Made by a program: the position numbers and the translations under genes | Shown: piece after piece, positions 1-8,757 of the stretch | How the letters are laid out: the number at the start of each line of letters is the position of its first letter | Numbering within the stretch: the stretch's first letter is position 1 | The notes under the pieces: model-generated | Database searches by the model: none | The model's input: the letters and a program-made list of their open reading frames with translations, nothing else | Told to the model about the DNA's origin: nothing | NCBI RefSeq assembly: GCF_001482405.1 | Contig: NZ_LPXO01000003.1 | Coordinates: 248,001-312,000, forward strand | Origin: Pseudoponticoccus marisrubri | GTDB taxonomy: Bacteria; Pseudomonadota; Alphaproteobacteria; Rhodobacterales; Rhodobacteraceae | Length of the DNA stretch: 64,000 nt | Direction of reading: 5' to 3'

Positions 1-1388
1 TGAAATTCGCCGCGCCCTACGGCACCTTCCTGACCGAGCTGGCCACGCCCTTGGCACAGGAGCCGGTGCTCTGGGCCAAGCATTTCTGCCAGCAATACCA
101 CCCCAAGTACAACGAGAACGTGCAGGAGCTGGTGGACGCGACCGAGGCGGTCGAGGACTGGCCCAGCCTGTTCCGGCTGAACTGCGGCGAGGTCGAGGCA
201 CCCAACCGCTGGGGCAATCCCGACCGCCCGACGCTGGATCCGTGGGTCGTCACCGAGGATGCCTATACCGCCGGCGCAACGCAGGTGGTGATGGAGCGCA
301 ACCCCTATTTCTGGCAGGTCGACACCGAGGGCAACCAGCTGCCCTATGTCGACACGCTGGAGATGAGCGTGGCGCAGGACAACCAGACGCTGGTGCTCGA
401 GGCGATCGCGGGCAATATCGACATGCAGCGCCGCCGGATCTCGAACCTCGCCAACAAGCCGGTCTTTGCCGAGAACGCCGAGAAGGCGAATATCGAGATC
501 CTCGACATGATCAACTCGAACTCGAACAAGATGGCGATCCATTTCAACCACACGCACAAGGACCCGGTCATGCGTGAGGTGATCCGCAACAAGGACGTGC
601 GCGTGGCGCTCAGCCTTGGCATCGACCGCGAGGAGATCATCGACATCGTCTATCTCGGCCAGGGCGAGCCGTGGCAGATCGGTCCGCGCCCGACCCATCC
701 GCTCTACAACGAGCAGCTGGGCCGCCAGCACACCGAGTACGATCCCGACCGCGCCAACGAGTTGCTGGACGCTGCCGGGCTGAGCGAGCGCGACGACGAG
801 GGCTATCGCCTTCTGCCCGACGGGCGCCGCTTCACCTTCAACGTCCAGTATACCGGCATCGAGGAGCCGGACTGGGGTGACGCGCTGGAAATCATCCGCG
901 AGCAGTGGGAAGAGATCGGCGTCGAGCTGACCTCGAGCTCGGTCGAGCGGTCGATCTACTACAGCCGCGGCGAGGCCAACGAGCATGACTTCATGGTCTG
1001 GGGCGCACCCGGCGGGCTGGACCCGACGCTGAGCCCGCGCGACGTGCTGGCGGTGCATCCGCAGGCCAGCTGGTTCGCCATTCCCTGGACGCGCTGGTAC
1101 CTGTCCGGCGGCGAGCAGGGCGAGGAGCCGACCGAGAGCATGAAGCAGCGGCTGGCGCTCTACGAGGACTTCAAGAAGGAGGCCGACCAGGACAAGGCGC
1201 TGGATATCTTCCGCCAGATCCACCAGATCGCCGCGGAGGAGTTCGAGATCATCGGCGTGACGCTGGCCCCGAACCTGGTGGGCGTGGTCAAGACCAACCT
1301 GCGCAACGTGCCGCGCGCGATGCCGTCCTCGTGGATGTATCCCGACCCGGCGCCGACCCTGCCGCAGACCTACTACTGGGAAGAGTGA
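1..1388 (+). CDS. ABC transporter substrate-binding protein, SBP_bac_5 family (5' end missing)
   Basis: This is the C-terminal part (about 460 residues) of a periplasmic solute-binding protein of the oligopeptide/dipeptide/nickel class. The reading frame is open from base 3, so the start and signal peptide lie outside the window. Family features are the DNQTLVLEAIAGNID stretch, the D-VRVALSLGIDREEI segment and the YDPDRANELLDAAGL motif typical of DppA/OppA-like proteins. It binds a solute in the periplasm and hands it to the permeases that follow. The neighbouring sugar-acid dehydratases suggest a sugar acid or glycoside ligand rather than a peptide; this is inference from context. A GC-rich hairpin follows the stop. 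Confidence 0.9.
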   Translation, partial: KFAAPYGTFLTELATPLAQEPVLWAKHFCQQYHPKYNENVQELVDATEAVEDWPSLFRLNCGEVEAPNRWGNPDRPTLDPWVVTEDAYTAGATQVVMERNPYFWQVDTEGNQLPYVDTLEMSVAQDNQTLVLEAIAGNIDMQRRRISNLANKPVFAENAEKANIEILDMINSNSNKMAIHFNHTHKDPVMREVIRNKDVRVALSLGIDREEIIDIVYLGQGEPWQIGPRPTHPLYNEQLGRQHTEYDPDRANELLDAAGLSERDDEGYRLLPDGRRFTFNVQYTGIEEPDWGDALEIIREQWEEIGVELTSSSVERSIYYSRGEANEHDFMVWGAPGGLDPTLSPRDVLAVHPQASWFAIPWTRWYLSGGEQGEEPTESMKQRLALYEDFKKEADQDKALDIFRQIHQIAAEEFEIIGVTLAPNLVGVVKTNLRNVPRAMPSSWMYPDPAPTLPQTYYWEE

Positions 1389-1398
1389 TCCCGGTTGT

Positions 1399-1421
1399 GC
1401 GGGGCGGCCTGTCCGCCCCGC
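1399..1421 (+). promoter_or_regulatory. GC-rich stem-loop behind the binding-protein gene
   Basis: A 9-bp perfect stem (GCGGGGCGG / CCGCCCCGC) with a 5-nt loop lies 11 nt after the stop codon and has no T-run. Such hairpins often protect the abundant binding-protein message or cause partial termination before the permease genes. Function is inferred from position. Confidence 0.5.
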
Positions 1422-1512
1422 GCCCGAACGCCGCGCCGCATGGCCCGGCGCAGGGGGACCCGGGTCGGCGCGCCGACCGGTCCCGCCCCTTCGACACACA
1501 GGGCTCAATCAC

Positions 1513-2499
1513 ATGATCTGGCGGTTCATCCTCAAGCGCATCCTCTGGATGGTGCCATTCCTCTTCGCGGTCTCGGTGGTGGCCTTCCTGCTGATCCAGG
1601 CCCCGCCCGGAGACTACCTGACCACCTACATCGCCAAGCTGGGCGAATCCAACGAGGTGCTGGATCAGGCCTCGGTCGAGAACCTGCGCGCGCGCTTCGG
1701 GCTCGATCAGCCGCTCTACGTCCAGTATTTCAAATGGGTGGGCAACCTCGTGCAGGGCGATTTCGGCATGTCCTTCGAATGGCGCCAGCCGGTCTCGGAC
1801 CTTGTCTGGGGGCGCATGGCGCTGACGCTGATGCTGTCCTTCGCCACGCTGCTCTTCACCTGGGCGGTGGCCTTCCCGATCGGCGTCTACTCGGCCGTGC
1901 GCAAGTACTCGGTCGGCGACTACATCGCCACCACGATCGGCTTCATCGGGTTGGCCACGCCGAATTTCCTGCTGGCGCTGATCCTGATGTATGTGGGCGT
2001 GGTGCATTTCGGCAGCGACGTGGGCGGGCTCTTCTCGAACGAATATGCCAACGCGCCCTGGTCCTGGGGCAAATTCGTCGACCTGATGCAGCACCTGTGG
2101 CTGCCGGTGGTGGTGCTGGGCACCTCGGCCACGGCCAGCCTGATCCGCATCATGCGCGCCAACCTGCTGGACGAGTTGAACAAGCCCTATGTCGACACCG
2201 CCCGCGCCAAGGGCCTGTCCGAGTTCTGGCTGATCATGAAATACCCCGTCCGGGTGGCGCTGAACCCGTTCATCTCGACCATCGGCTGGGTGCTGCCCAA
2301 CCTCGTCTCGGGCGCCGTGGTCACCGCCATCGTGCTGTCTCTGCCCACCGCCGGCCCGCTGATGCTGCAGGCGCTGCTGTCCCAGGACATGTACCTCGCC
2401 GGCGCCTTCGTGCTGCTGCTGTCCTCGCTGACCGTGATCGGCATGCTGATTTCCGACATCCTTCTCGTGCTGCTCGATCCGAGGGTCCGCTATGAGTAA
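1513..2499 (+). CDS. ABC transporter permease, DppB/OppB type
   Basis: This 328-residue inner-membrane permease is of normal length for the DppB family. It begins with an N-terminal hydrophobic helix after a basic start (MIWRFILKRILW) and has about six membrane segments. The cytoplasmic EAA-type loop reads DTARAKGLSEFWLIMKYPVR, the contact point for the ATPase. It forms the membrane channel with the next gene, whose start it overlaps by 8 nt, suggesting translational coupling. The substrate cannot be read from the sequence; the aldarate genes downstream suggest sugar acids. Confidence 0.93.
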   Translation: MIWRFILKRILWMVPFLFAVSVVAFLLIQAPPGDYLTTYIAKLGESNEVLDQASVENLRARFGLDQPLYVQYFKWVGNLVQGDFGMSFEWRQPVSDLVWGRMALTLMLSFATLLFTWAVAFPIGVYSAVRKYSVGDYIATTIGFIGLATPNFLLALILMYVGVVHFGSDVGGLFSNEYANAPWSWGKFVDLMQHLWLPVVVLGTSATASLIRIMRANLLDELNKPYVDTARAKGLSEFWLIMKYPVRVALNPFISTIGWVLPNLVSGAVVTAIVLSLPTAGPLMLQALLSQDMYLAGAFVLLLSSLTVIGMLISDILLVLLDPRVRYE

Positions 2500-3688
2500 A
2501 GCCACCGAGACCGACGCGCTGGACGACCCGCAGTCGCGCGAGTTGCCGGCGGATGCGCATTACCATGACGCGCCCGCGCTGGAGGCCGACGAGCGGCCCG
2601 ACCGCGTCGCCATCGCCTCGCAATGGCAGCTGATCTGGTGGAGCTTCCGGCGCCACAAGCTGGCCATGGTGGGGCTCTGGGTGATCGGGCTGCTGTATTT
2701 CGTGGCGCTCTTCGCCGAGTTCATCGCGCCCAACGATCCCACCCAGCAGAACCGCCGCGCGGTCTATCACCCGCCGCAGATGGTGCGCTTTCTCGACATC
2801 CGCGAGGATGGCTGGTCGATCCGCCCCTTCGTCTACGAGATGGACCGCCAGCGCGATCCCGAGACGCTGGCCATCTCCTACGTGCCCTCGGGCGACAAGA
2901 TTTACCTGCGGCTGTTCGGGCGCGGCGAGGAGTACAAGTTCTGGGGCCTGTGGGAGACCGACATCCACCTGCTGGCCACGGTCAAGCCGCGTGACAATTT
3001 CTTCATCTTCGGCGCCGACCGGCTGGGCCGGGACATGTTCAGCCGGGTGATGTACGGCACGCGGATCTCGATGTCGATCGGGCTGGTGGGCGTGGCGATC
3101 AGCCTGGTGCTGGGGATCACGCTGGGTGGGCTGTCGGGCTATTACGGGGGCCGCGTCGACGCGGTGATCCAGCGCCTGATCGAGTTCGTGCTGTCGCTGC
3201 CCACGATCCCGATCTGGCTGGCGCTGGCCGCGGCGCTGCCGCCCTCCTGGCCGATCTACCAGCAGTATTTCGTCATCACCCTGATCGTGTCGCTGGTCGG
3301 CTGGACCGAGCTGGGCCGGGTGGTGCGCGGGCGCTTCCTGGCGATGAAGAACGAGGATTTCGTGATCGCCGCCCGGCTCGACGGGGCCAGCGAACGGCGG
3401 ATCATCTTCCGCCACATGCTGCCCTCGCTGACCAGCCACATCATCGCCTCGCTGACGCTGGCGATCCCGCTGATGATCCTGGCCGAGACCTCGCTGTCCT
3501 TCCTCGGGCTGGGCCTGCAGCCGCCGGCGATTTCCTGGGGGGTGCTGCTGAAGGAGGCGCAGAACATCCTGACCATCAGCCAGGCGCCGTGGCTGTTCAT
3601 CCCCGGCGCCTTCGTGGTGGTGGCGGTGCTGGCCTTCAACTTCCTCGGAGACGGCATGCGCGACGCGGCCGATCCCTATGAGCACTGA
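2492..3688 (+). CDS. ABC transporter permease, DppC/OppC type with enlarged N-terminal half
   Basis: This is the second permease of the system. At 398 residues it is about 100 longer than a usual DppC. The extra length is an N-terminal tail (about 1-45) and a hydrophilic periplasmic segment (about 75-170) between the first and second membrane helices. The C-terminal half carries the normal binding-protein-dependent transport fold and the loop AARLDGASERRIIFRHMLPS that docks the ATPase. Similar enlarged DppC proteins exist in alphaproteobacterial sugar/peptide-type systems. The start ATG lies inside the end of the preceding permease gene. Confidence 0.92.
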   Translation: MSKATETDALDDPQSRELPADAHYHDAPALEADERPDRVAIASQWQLIWWSFRRHKLAMVGLWVIGLLYFVALFAEFIAPNDPTQQNRRAVYHPPQMVRFLDIREDGWSIRPFVYEMDRQRDPETLAISYVPSGDKIYLRLFGRGEEYKFWGLWETDIHLLATVKPRDNFFIFGADRLGRDMFSRVMYGTRISMSIGLVGVAISLVLGITLGGLSGYYGGRVDAVIQRLIEFVLSLPTIPIWLALAAALPPSWPIYQQYFVITLIVSLVGWTELGRVVRGRFLAMKNEDFVIAARLDGASERRIIFRHMLPSLTSHIIASLTLAIPLMILAETSLSFLGLGLQPPAISWGVLLKEAQNILTISQAPWLFIPGAFVVVAVLAFNFLGDGMRDAADPYEH

Positions 3689-3727
3689 GCGCGGACGGGC
3701 CGGGCGCCCGCAGACAGGAGAGCGCAG

Positions 3728-5419
3728 ATGACCGACCATCCCATCCTGACCGTCGACCGGCTCAATGTGGGGTTCGCCTCGCGGCAGGGCGTCATGGACG
3801 TGCTGCACGGCGTCTCGTTCGAGCTGCATCGCGGCCGCACCACCTGCATCGTGGGCGAAAGCGGCTCGGGCAAATCGGTGACTGCGCGGACCATCCTGAA
3901 CATGGTCCCGCGTCCCGGCATCATCAATGGCGGGCGCATCCTGTTCGACCCCGAGGGCACTGGCCGGCCCACCGTGCTGACCGATCTCGACCCGCGCGGC
4001 CGCGAGATCCGCGCCATCCGCGGCGGGCGCATCGGCATGATCTTCCAAGAGCCCATGTCCTCGCTCAGCCCGGTGCACACGATCGGCAACCAGATCGTCG
4101 AAGCGGTGCGCCTGCACCGCGACTGCTCCAAGGCCGAGGCGCGCGAGATCGCCCGCGACATGCTGGAACAGGTCGAGATCCCGCAGCCCGAGAAGGCGCT
4201 CGACAAATACGCTTTCGAGTATTCCGGCGGCATGCGGCAACGCGCGATGATCGCCATGGCGCTGTCCTGCCACCCGGATGTGCTGATCGCCGACGAGCCG
4301 ACCACCGCGCTGGACGTGACCACGCAGGCCGAGATCCTCGACCTGATGCGCAAGCTGCAGGACGAGCTGCACATGGCGATCATGTTCATCACCCATGACA
4401 TGGGCGTGGTGGCCGAGATCGCCGACCAGGTCGTGGTGATGGAGAAGGGCCACGTGGTCGAGCAGGGCGGGGTCGAGCAGATCTTCACCGCCCCCCGGCA
4501 CCGCTATACCCGCAAGCTTCTGGGCGCGGTCAAACGGCTGGAAGAGCCCGCGACCGAGAAACGCCGCCCGGCCAAGGCGGCGGGCCCGGTGCTGAAGGTA
4601 CAGGATCTCGCGCTGCATTTCGAGAAGCGCGAGGGCTTCCTGCAGCGCGTCACCGACACGGTGCGCGCGGTGGACGGCGTCTCCTTCACCCTGCACGAGG
4701 GCGAGGCGCTTGGCATCGTCGGCGAAAGCGGCTCGGGCAAGACCACCGTGGGGCGCTGCATCGCACGGGTCTACGACCCGCAGGGCGGCGTGATGGACTA
4801 TCGCGGGCAGGACCTTATGGCGGCCGAGGGCGCGCGGCTGCGCGAGAGCCGCCGCGAGGTGCGGATGATCTTCCAGGACCCGTTCGCCTCGCTCAACCCG
4901 CGCATGACCGTCAAGCAGCTGATCGCCGAGCCGCTGATCGTGAACGGGCTGGCCAGCGGGCAGGCGCTCGAGGACCGGGTGGCGAAGCTGCTGACCGATG
5001 TGGGGCTCGATCCCGGCATGATGGAGCGCTACCCGCATGCCTTCTCGGGCGGGCAGCGCCAGCGCATCGTGGTGGCGCGCGCCATCGCGCTCGACCCCAA
5101 GGTGGTGATCGCGGACGAGCCGACCTCGGCGCTGGATGTCTCGATCCGCACGCAGGTGCTGGACCTTCTGCTCAAGCTGCAGGCCGATCTGGGGCTCAGC
5201 TTCATCTTCATCAGCCATGACATGGCGGTGATCCGCTATTTCTGCGACCGGGTAGCGGTGATGTTCCGCGGCCGGATCGTCGAGATCGGCGAGACAGAGC
5301 AGATCATCACCGACCCGCAGCACCCCTATACCAGGGCGCTGCTCTCCTCGGTGCCGATCGCCGATCCGACCCTGCGCGGCACGCGGACCCGCCACCGCTA
5401 CCACCCGGAGACGGCATGA
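3728..5419 (+). CDS. ABC transporter ATP-binding protein, fused DppD-DppF type
   Basis: Two complete ATPase domains are fused in 563 residues. Domain 1 (about 1-270) has Walker A GESGSGKS at 43-50, the signature YSGGMRQR and Walker B VLIADEP. Domain 2 (about 290-560) has Walker A GESGSGKTT near 332-340, the signature FSGGQRQR and VVIADEP. Each ends with the oligopeptide/dipeptide C-terminal motif (RHRYTRKLL, QHPYTRALL). It powers the transporter encoded just upstream from the cytoplasmic side. A good ribosome site (AGGAG) precedes the ATG. The TGA overlaps the next ATG (ATGA). Confidence 0.95.
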   Translation: MTDHPILTVDRLNVGFASRQGVMDVLHGVSFELHRGRTTCIVGESGSGKSVTARTILNMVPRPGIINGGRILFDPEGTGRPTVLTDLDPRGREIRAIRGGRIGMIFQEPMSSLSPVHTIGNQIVEAVRLHRDCSKAEAREIARDMLEQVEIPQPEKALDKYAFEYSGGMRQRAMIAMALSCHPDVLIADEPTTALDVTTQAEILDLMRKLQDELHMAIMFITHDMGVVAEIADQVVVMEKGHVVEQGGVEQIFTAPRHRYTRKLLGAVKRLEEPATEKRRPAKAAGPVLKVQDLALHFEKREGFLQRVTDTVRAVDGVSFTLHEGEALGIVGESGSGKTTVGRCIARVYDPQGGVMDYRGQDLMAAEGARLRESRREVRMIFQDPFASLNPRMTVKQLIAEPLIVNGLASGQALEDRVAKLLTDVGLDPGMMERYPHAFSGGQRQRIVVARAIALDPKVVIADEPTSALDVSIRTQVLDLLLKLQADLGLSFIFISHDMAVIRYFCDRVAVMFRGRIVEIGETEQIITDPQHPYTRALLSSVPIADPTLRGTRTRHRYHPETA

Positions 5420-6618
5420 GGATCACCGGCGTCACCACCTACCTGATGCAGGCGGGCGCGCGGCCCGACCTGATGCGCGCCAAGGGGGCGGACGCGGATT
5501 TCCGCGGCTCGCGCAACTGGCTGTTCCTCGAGATCGAGACCGATGCGGGCGTGACGGGGGTGGGCGAATGCTCCGGCTGGCCCCGCGTGGTCGAGACCGC
5601 GGTGCAGGACCTGTCGCATGTGCTGATCGGGCAGGATCCGGCGCGGATCGACCGGCTCTGGGCGCAGTGCTACCGCGCGATCATGGGGCACGGGCTGACC
5701 GGCACGGTGGGCTCGGGCGCGCTGTCGGGGATCGAAATGGCGCTGTGGGACATCAAGGGCAAGGTGCTGGGCCAGCCGGTCTGGCAGCTGCTGGGCGGCG
5801 CGATCCGCGACCGCATCCCCTGCTACGGCCATGCCCATACCGAGGACGAGGCGCGCTGGCTGCAGGGGCTGGGCTATACCGCGCTCAAGACGCCCTTCAC
5901 CGGGATCGTCGATCTCGACCGGGTGGCGCGGCTGCGCGACGCGGTGGGGCCCGAGTTGGACATCGCCGTCGATGCGCACGGGCCCTCCTGGATGACACCA
6001 TCGGACGCGATCCTGGTGGGGCGCGAGCTGGAGGCGTTCGACCTGCTGTTCTACGAGGACCCGGTATCGCCCGAGAATCTCGACATGCTGGCGCGGGTGC
6101 GCGACGCGGTCGCCGTGCCGCTGGCCGCGGGCGAGCGGGTGGGCACGCTGCATGGCTGCCGGCCCCATATCGAGCGCGACCTGGTCGACGTGATCCAGCC
6201 CGATACCGGCCGCGCCGGCGGGATCACTCAGATGCGCAAGATCGCCGCCATGGCCGAGGCGCATGGCATCATGCTGGCGCCGCATTCGGGCTCGCTGGGG
6301 CCGGTGGCGGAGTTTGCCGCGCTGCACGTGATGGCCACCGTGCCGAACGCACTGCTGCTGGAGCGGATCGAGGATGACTGGCCGGGCCGCTACGAGGTGG
6401 TGACGCCGGTGCTCAAGATCGAGGGGGGCGCGCTGGCCCTGCCCATGGCGCCCGGGCTGGGCGTCGAACTGGTGCACGAGGCGATCGCCCGTTTTCCCGC
6501 GATCCGCAACGTGGCCAGCGGGCCGCCCGATGACGGCAAGGCCTACGTGCCGGGCACGGCGGAGGAGGCGGTGCATGTCCAGACCCGCCGGTCCCGGGCG
6601 CGGAGCCTGCGGCCATGA
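5416..6618 (+). CDS. enolase-superfamily sugar-acid dehydratase-like protein (mandelate racemase/muconate lactonizing family)
   Basis: This 400-residue enzyme has the N-terminal capping domain and the C-terminal barrel of the MR/MLE group. The expected metal ligands are present in VDAHG, YEDP and AGERVG, and a general-acid histidine in LAPHSGSLGP. The layout resembles galactonate-dehydratase-like members, which abstract the proton alpha to a carboxylate and lose water to give a 2-keto-3-deoxy sugar acid. It is the first enzyme gene after the transporter and overlaps it by 4 nt. Exact substrate is unknown; mannonate, galactonate or another aldonate are all possible. The basic C-terminal tail (RSRARSLRP) looks unstructured. 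Confidence 0.85.
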   Translation: MRITGVTTYLMQAGARPDLMRAKGADADFRGSRNWLFLEIETDAGVTGVGECSGWPRVVETAVQDLSHVLIGQDPARIDRLWAQCYRAIMGHGLTGTVGSGALSGIEMALWDIKGKVLGQPVWQLLGGAIRDRIPCYGHAHTEDEARWLQGLGYTALKTPFTGIVDLDRVARLRDAVGPELDIAVDAHGPSWMTPSDAILVGRELEAFDLLFYEDPVSPENLDMLARVRDAVAVPLAAGERVGTLHGCRPHIERDLVDVIQPDTGRAGGITQMRKIAAMAEAHGIMLAPHSGSLGPVAEFAALHVMATVPNALLLERIEDDWPGRYEVVTPVLKIEGGALALPMAPGLGVELVHEAIARFPAIRNVASGPPDDGKAYVPGTAEEAVHVQTRRSRARSLRP

Positions 6619-7547
6619 GCGGGCTGGCGGAAGGGATGCGGGAGGCGATGCAGGTGGCCGAGGGCTTCGCCGATCCGGACGCGGCGGCGGATTTCTGGGC
6701 GGTCGGGTCTGTCGATGCCGAGACCTGCAACCTGGTCTATCCCGGCGCCGATGGGGTGGACCGCGCGGCCCGTCTCTACCGGCGCGCCAAATTTCGTGAA
6801 CGAAATTTGCAAATTCCGTCCACGGAATTTGTCCCGGCGGAGGGGGCGCTGCTGTTGTTCATCCATGGCGGCGGCTGGACCGGTGGCTCCATCGCGTTGA
6901 ACGAAAGGGCGTGCCGGGCCCTGGCGGTGCAAAGCGGCGCGACGGTGATCAGCCTGTCCTACCGGCTTGCGCCGGCGCACCCGTTTCCCGCGGCGCTCGA
7001 GGACATACGCGCCGGGCTGCACTGGCTCCTGCGGGGGGGCGCCGGCGTCGCGGCCGGGCGGATCGCGCTCGCCGGCGCCTCGGCGGGGGGCAACCTGGCG
7101 CTGGCCACGGCCCTGTCTGCGCCGGAGGTGCCACTCGCCGCGCTGCTGCTGTTCTACCCGGTCACGGATGACGATTTCGACAGCGACAGCTACCGGCGCC
7201 ATGCCGAGGGGTTCGGGCTGACGCGTGCGCGGATGCAGGCGCTCTTTGCGGCCTATGATCCCGGCGGGCGGCACCGACAGGATCCGCGCGTCGTGCCGCT
7301 GCGGGGCGACCTGTCGCGCCTGCCGCCCGTGGGCCTTTTCGCGGCCGAGCGCGACGTGCTCGCCGATGACAGTCGCAAGCTGGCCGCGGCGCTGGCCGCT
7401 GCCGGCGTGCCACATCACCTGCACGTGGAGCCGGGTGTGACCCACGGCTTCATCAATCGCGGCCGGCTGATTCCGGCGGCCGATGCCTGCCTGTCCCGCG
7501 CCGCGCGCTGGCTGGCGCAGACCCTTCAGACAGAGAGCGTTTCATGA
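6615..7547 (+). CDS. alpha/beta hydrolase, hormone-sensitive-lipase-like family, interrupted by a palindromic element in frame
   Basis: This 310-residue hydrolase has the oxyanion-hole motif HGGGW (84-88), nucleophile GASAG (Ser156), acid Asp247 in AERDVLADD and His277 in VTHGF. The catalytic set is therefore complete. In this operon it may open a lactone or cleave an ester or acylated sugar acid before dehydration, which is inference from context. It overlaps both neighbours by 4 nt. Residues 58-73, just before the strand leading to HGGGW, are encoded by two back-to-back 22-nt palindromes that keep the frame open. The local AT-rich composition differs sharply from the rest of the gene. Confidence 0.87.
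   Translation: MSGLAEGMREAMQVAEGFADPDAAADFWAVGSVDAETCNLVYPGADGVDRAARLYRRAKFRERNLQIPSTEFVPAEGALLLFIHGGGWTGGSIALNERACRALAVQSGATVISLSYRLAPAHPFPAALEDIRAGLHWLLRGGAGVAAGRIALAGASAGGNLALATALSAPEVPLAALLLFYPVTDDDFDSDSYRRHAEGFGLTRARMQALFAAYDPGGRHRQDPRVVPLRGDLSRLPPVGLFAAERDVLADDSRKLAAALAAAGVPHHLHVEPGVTHGFINRGRLIPAADACLSRAARWLAQTLQTESVS
6788..6831. repeat. pair of tandem 22-nt palindromes inside a coding sequence
   Basis: Two directly abutting imperfect palindromes lie here, 6788-6809 (half CAAATTTCGT) and 6810-6831 (half CAAATTCCGT). Each has a 10-bp stem and a 2-nt centre. They are preceded by CCGGCGCGC and followed by TCCCG. The same flanks and architecture recur at 43604-43648. The element is in frame and adds about 15 residues to the hydrolase. 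Confidence 0.9.
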
Positions 7548-8692
7548 AGATCGAGACCATCACCGCCACGCGCTTCACCCATAGCACCAACACGGTGCGC
7601 GACAGCGACGGCCACGGCCATCCCGGCCCCGAAAGCCAGACCACCAGCGCGCTTCTGACCATCACCTGCGAAGATGGCAGCGCCGGTCACGTGATCTGCC
7701 GCCCCGACGAGGTGCGCGAGGCGCTGCTGGAGCGCTATGTGCGGCCCAACCTGGTCGGGCAGGATCCGCTCTGCACCGAGGCGCTCTGGTACAAGGTCTA
7801 CAAGTGGCAGCGGCTGTCGGGCGGGCAGCTGTCGGATCGCACGCTCAACGCCGTGGATCTCGCGCTCTGGGATCTCAAGGGCAAGCTCTGCGGCCAGCCG
7901 GTCTGGAAACTGCTGGGCGGCGCGCGGCCGAAGATCCTGGCCTATGGCTCGACCATGTGCGGCGACGATCTGGAAGACGGGCTGGCCACGCCCGCGGATT
8001 ACGCCCGTTTCGCCGAATGGATGGTCAGGACCCGCGGCTACAAGGCGGTCAAGCTGCATGGCTGGATGCCGCCCATGCCCGGCGCGCCCGACCCGAAGAA
8101 GGATTACGCCGCCTGCGCCGCGGTGCGCGAAGCGGTCGGCCCCGACGTGCCGCTGATGCTGGACCCGCATCATTTCTATTCACGCACCGACACGCTCTGG
8201 CTGGCGCGCAAGCTGGCCACGCTGGACTTCCGCTGGATGGAGGAGCCGATGGAAGAGGCCTCCATGTCCTCCTACATCTGGCTGCGGCAGCGCTCGGACC
8301 TGCCGATCCTCGGGCCCGAGACCATGACCGGCAAGCACTGGACGCGCGCCGAATGGGTCAGACACGATGCCTGCGACATCGTGCGGGCGGGTGTGGCCGA
8401 CATGGGCGGGATCACCCCCGCGATGAAGGCCGCGAACATGGCCGAGAGCTTTCACATGTCCTGCGAAATGCACGGCACCGGGGCGGGCAACCTCGCCGTG
8501 GCGCTGGCGATCCACAACACGAGCTTCTACGAGCGCGGGCTGCTGCACCCGTTCATCGATTATGACACGCCCAAGGCGTACCAGAACCGGATCGACGACG
8601 AGATGGATGCCGAGGGCTACGTGCATGGCCGCGACACGCCGGGGCTGGGGCAGGACCTGAACCTCGACTATATCGCCGCGCATGCGGTCTAG
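7544..8692 (+). CDS. enolase-superfamily dehydratase-like protein
   Basis: This second MR/MLE-type enzyme has 382 residues. Barrel motifs are KLHGW (candidate base lysine), MLDPHHFYSR (first metal ligand), WMEEP, LGPET and EMHGTGAGN near the C terminus. It is clearly different from the enzyme at 5416-6618 and from the glucarate dehydratase that follows, so the operon carries three paralogous acid-sugar enzymes. It is translationally coupled to the hydrolase (ATGA). Residues 20-35 are rich in His, Gly and Ser and would lie in the capping domain, which sets substrate specificity. The substrate is not deducible from the sequence. Confidence 0.83.
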   Translation: MKIETITATRFTHSTNTVRDSDGHGHPGPESQTTSALLTITCEDGSAGHVICRPDEVREALLERYVRPNLVGQDPLCTEALWYKVYKWQRLSGGQLSDRTLNAVDLALWDLKGKLCGQPVWKLLGGARPKILAYGSTMCGDDLEDGLATPADYARFAEWMVRTRGYKAVKLHGWMPPMPGAPDPKKDYAACAAVREAVGPDVPLMLDPHHFYSRTDTLWLARKLATLDFRWMEEPMEEASMSSYIWLRQRSDLPILGPETMTGKHWTRAEWVRHDACDIVRAGVADMGGITPAMKAANMAESFHMSCEMHGTGAGNLAVALAIHNTSFYERGLLHPFIDYDTPKAYQNRIDDEMDAEGYVHGRDTPGLGQDLNLDYIAAHAV

Positions 8693-8757
8693 GGGCGCGC
8701 CACGCCGCGCCTGCCTTTCCCTTGTCGCGCCTCGCGCGACGCAACACCGGAGCCTCC

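Noticed and set aside
2321-5404. Very long open frame on the minus strand opposite the ABC transporter genes
   Set aside because: It is a shadow of GC-rich codon bias. The protein is rich in His, Arg, Gly and Asp without domain features, while the plus strand carries clear ABC motifs.
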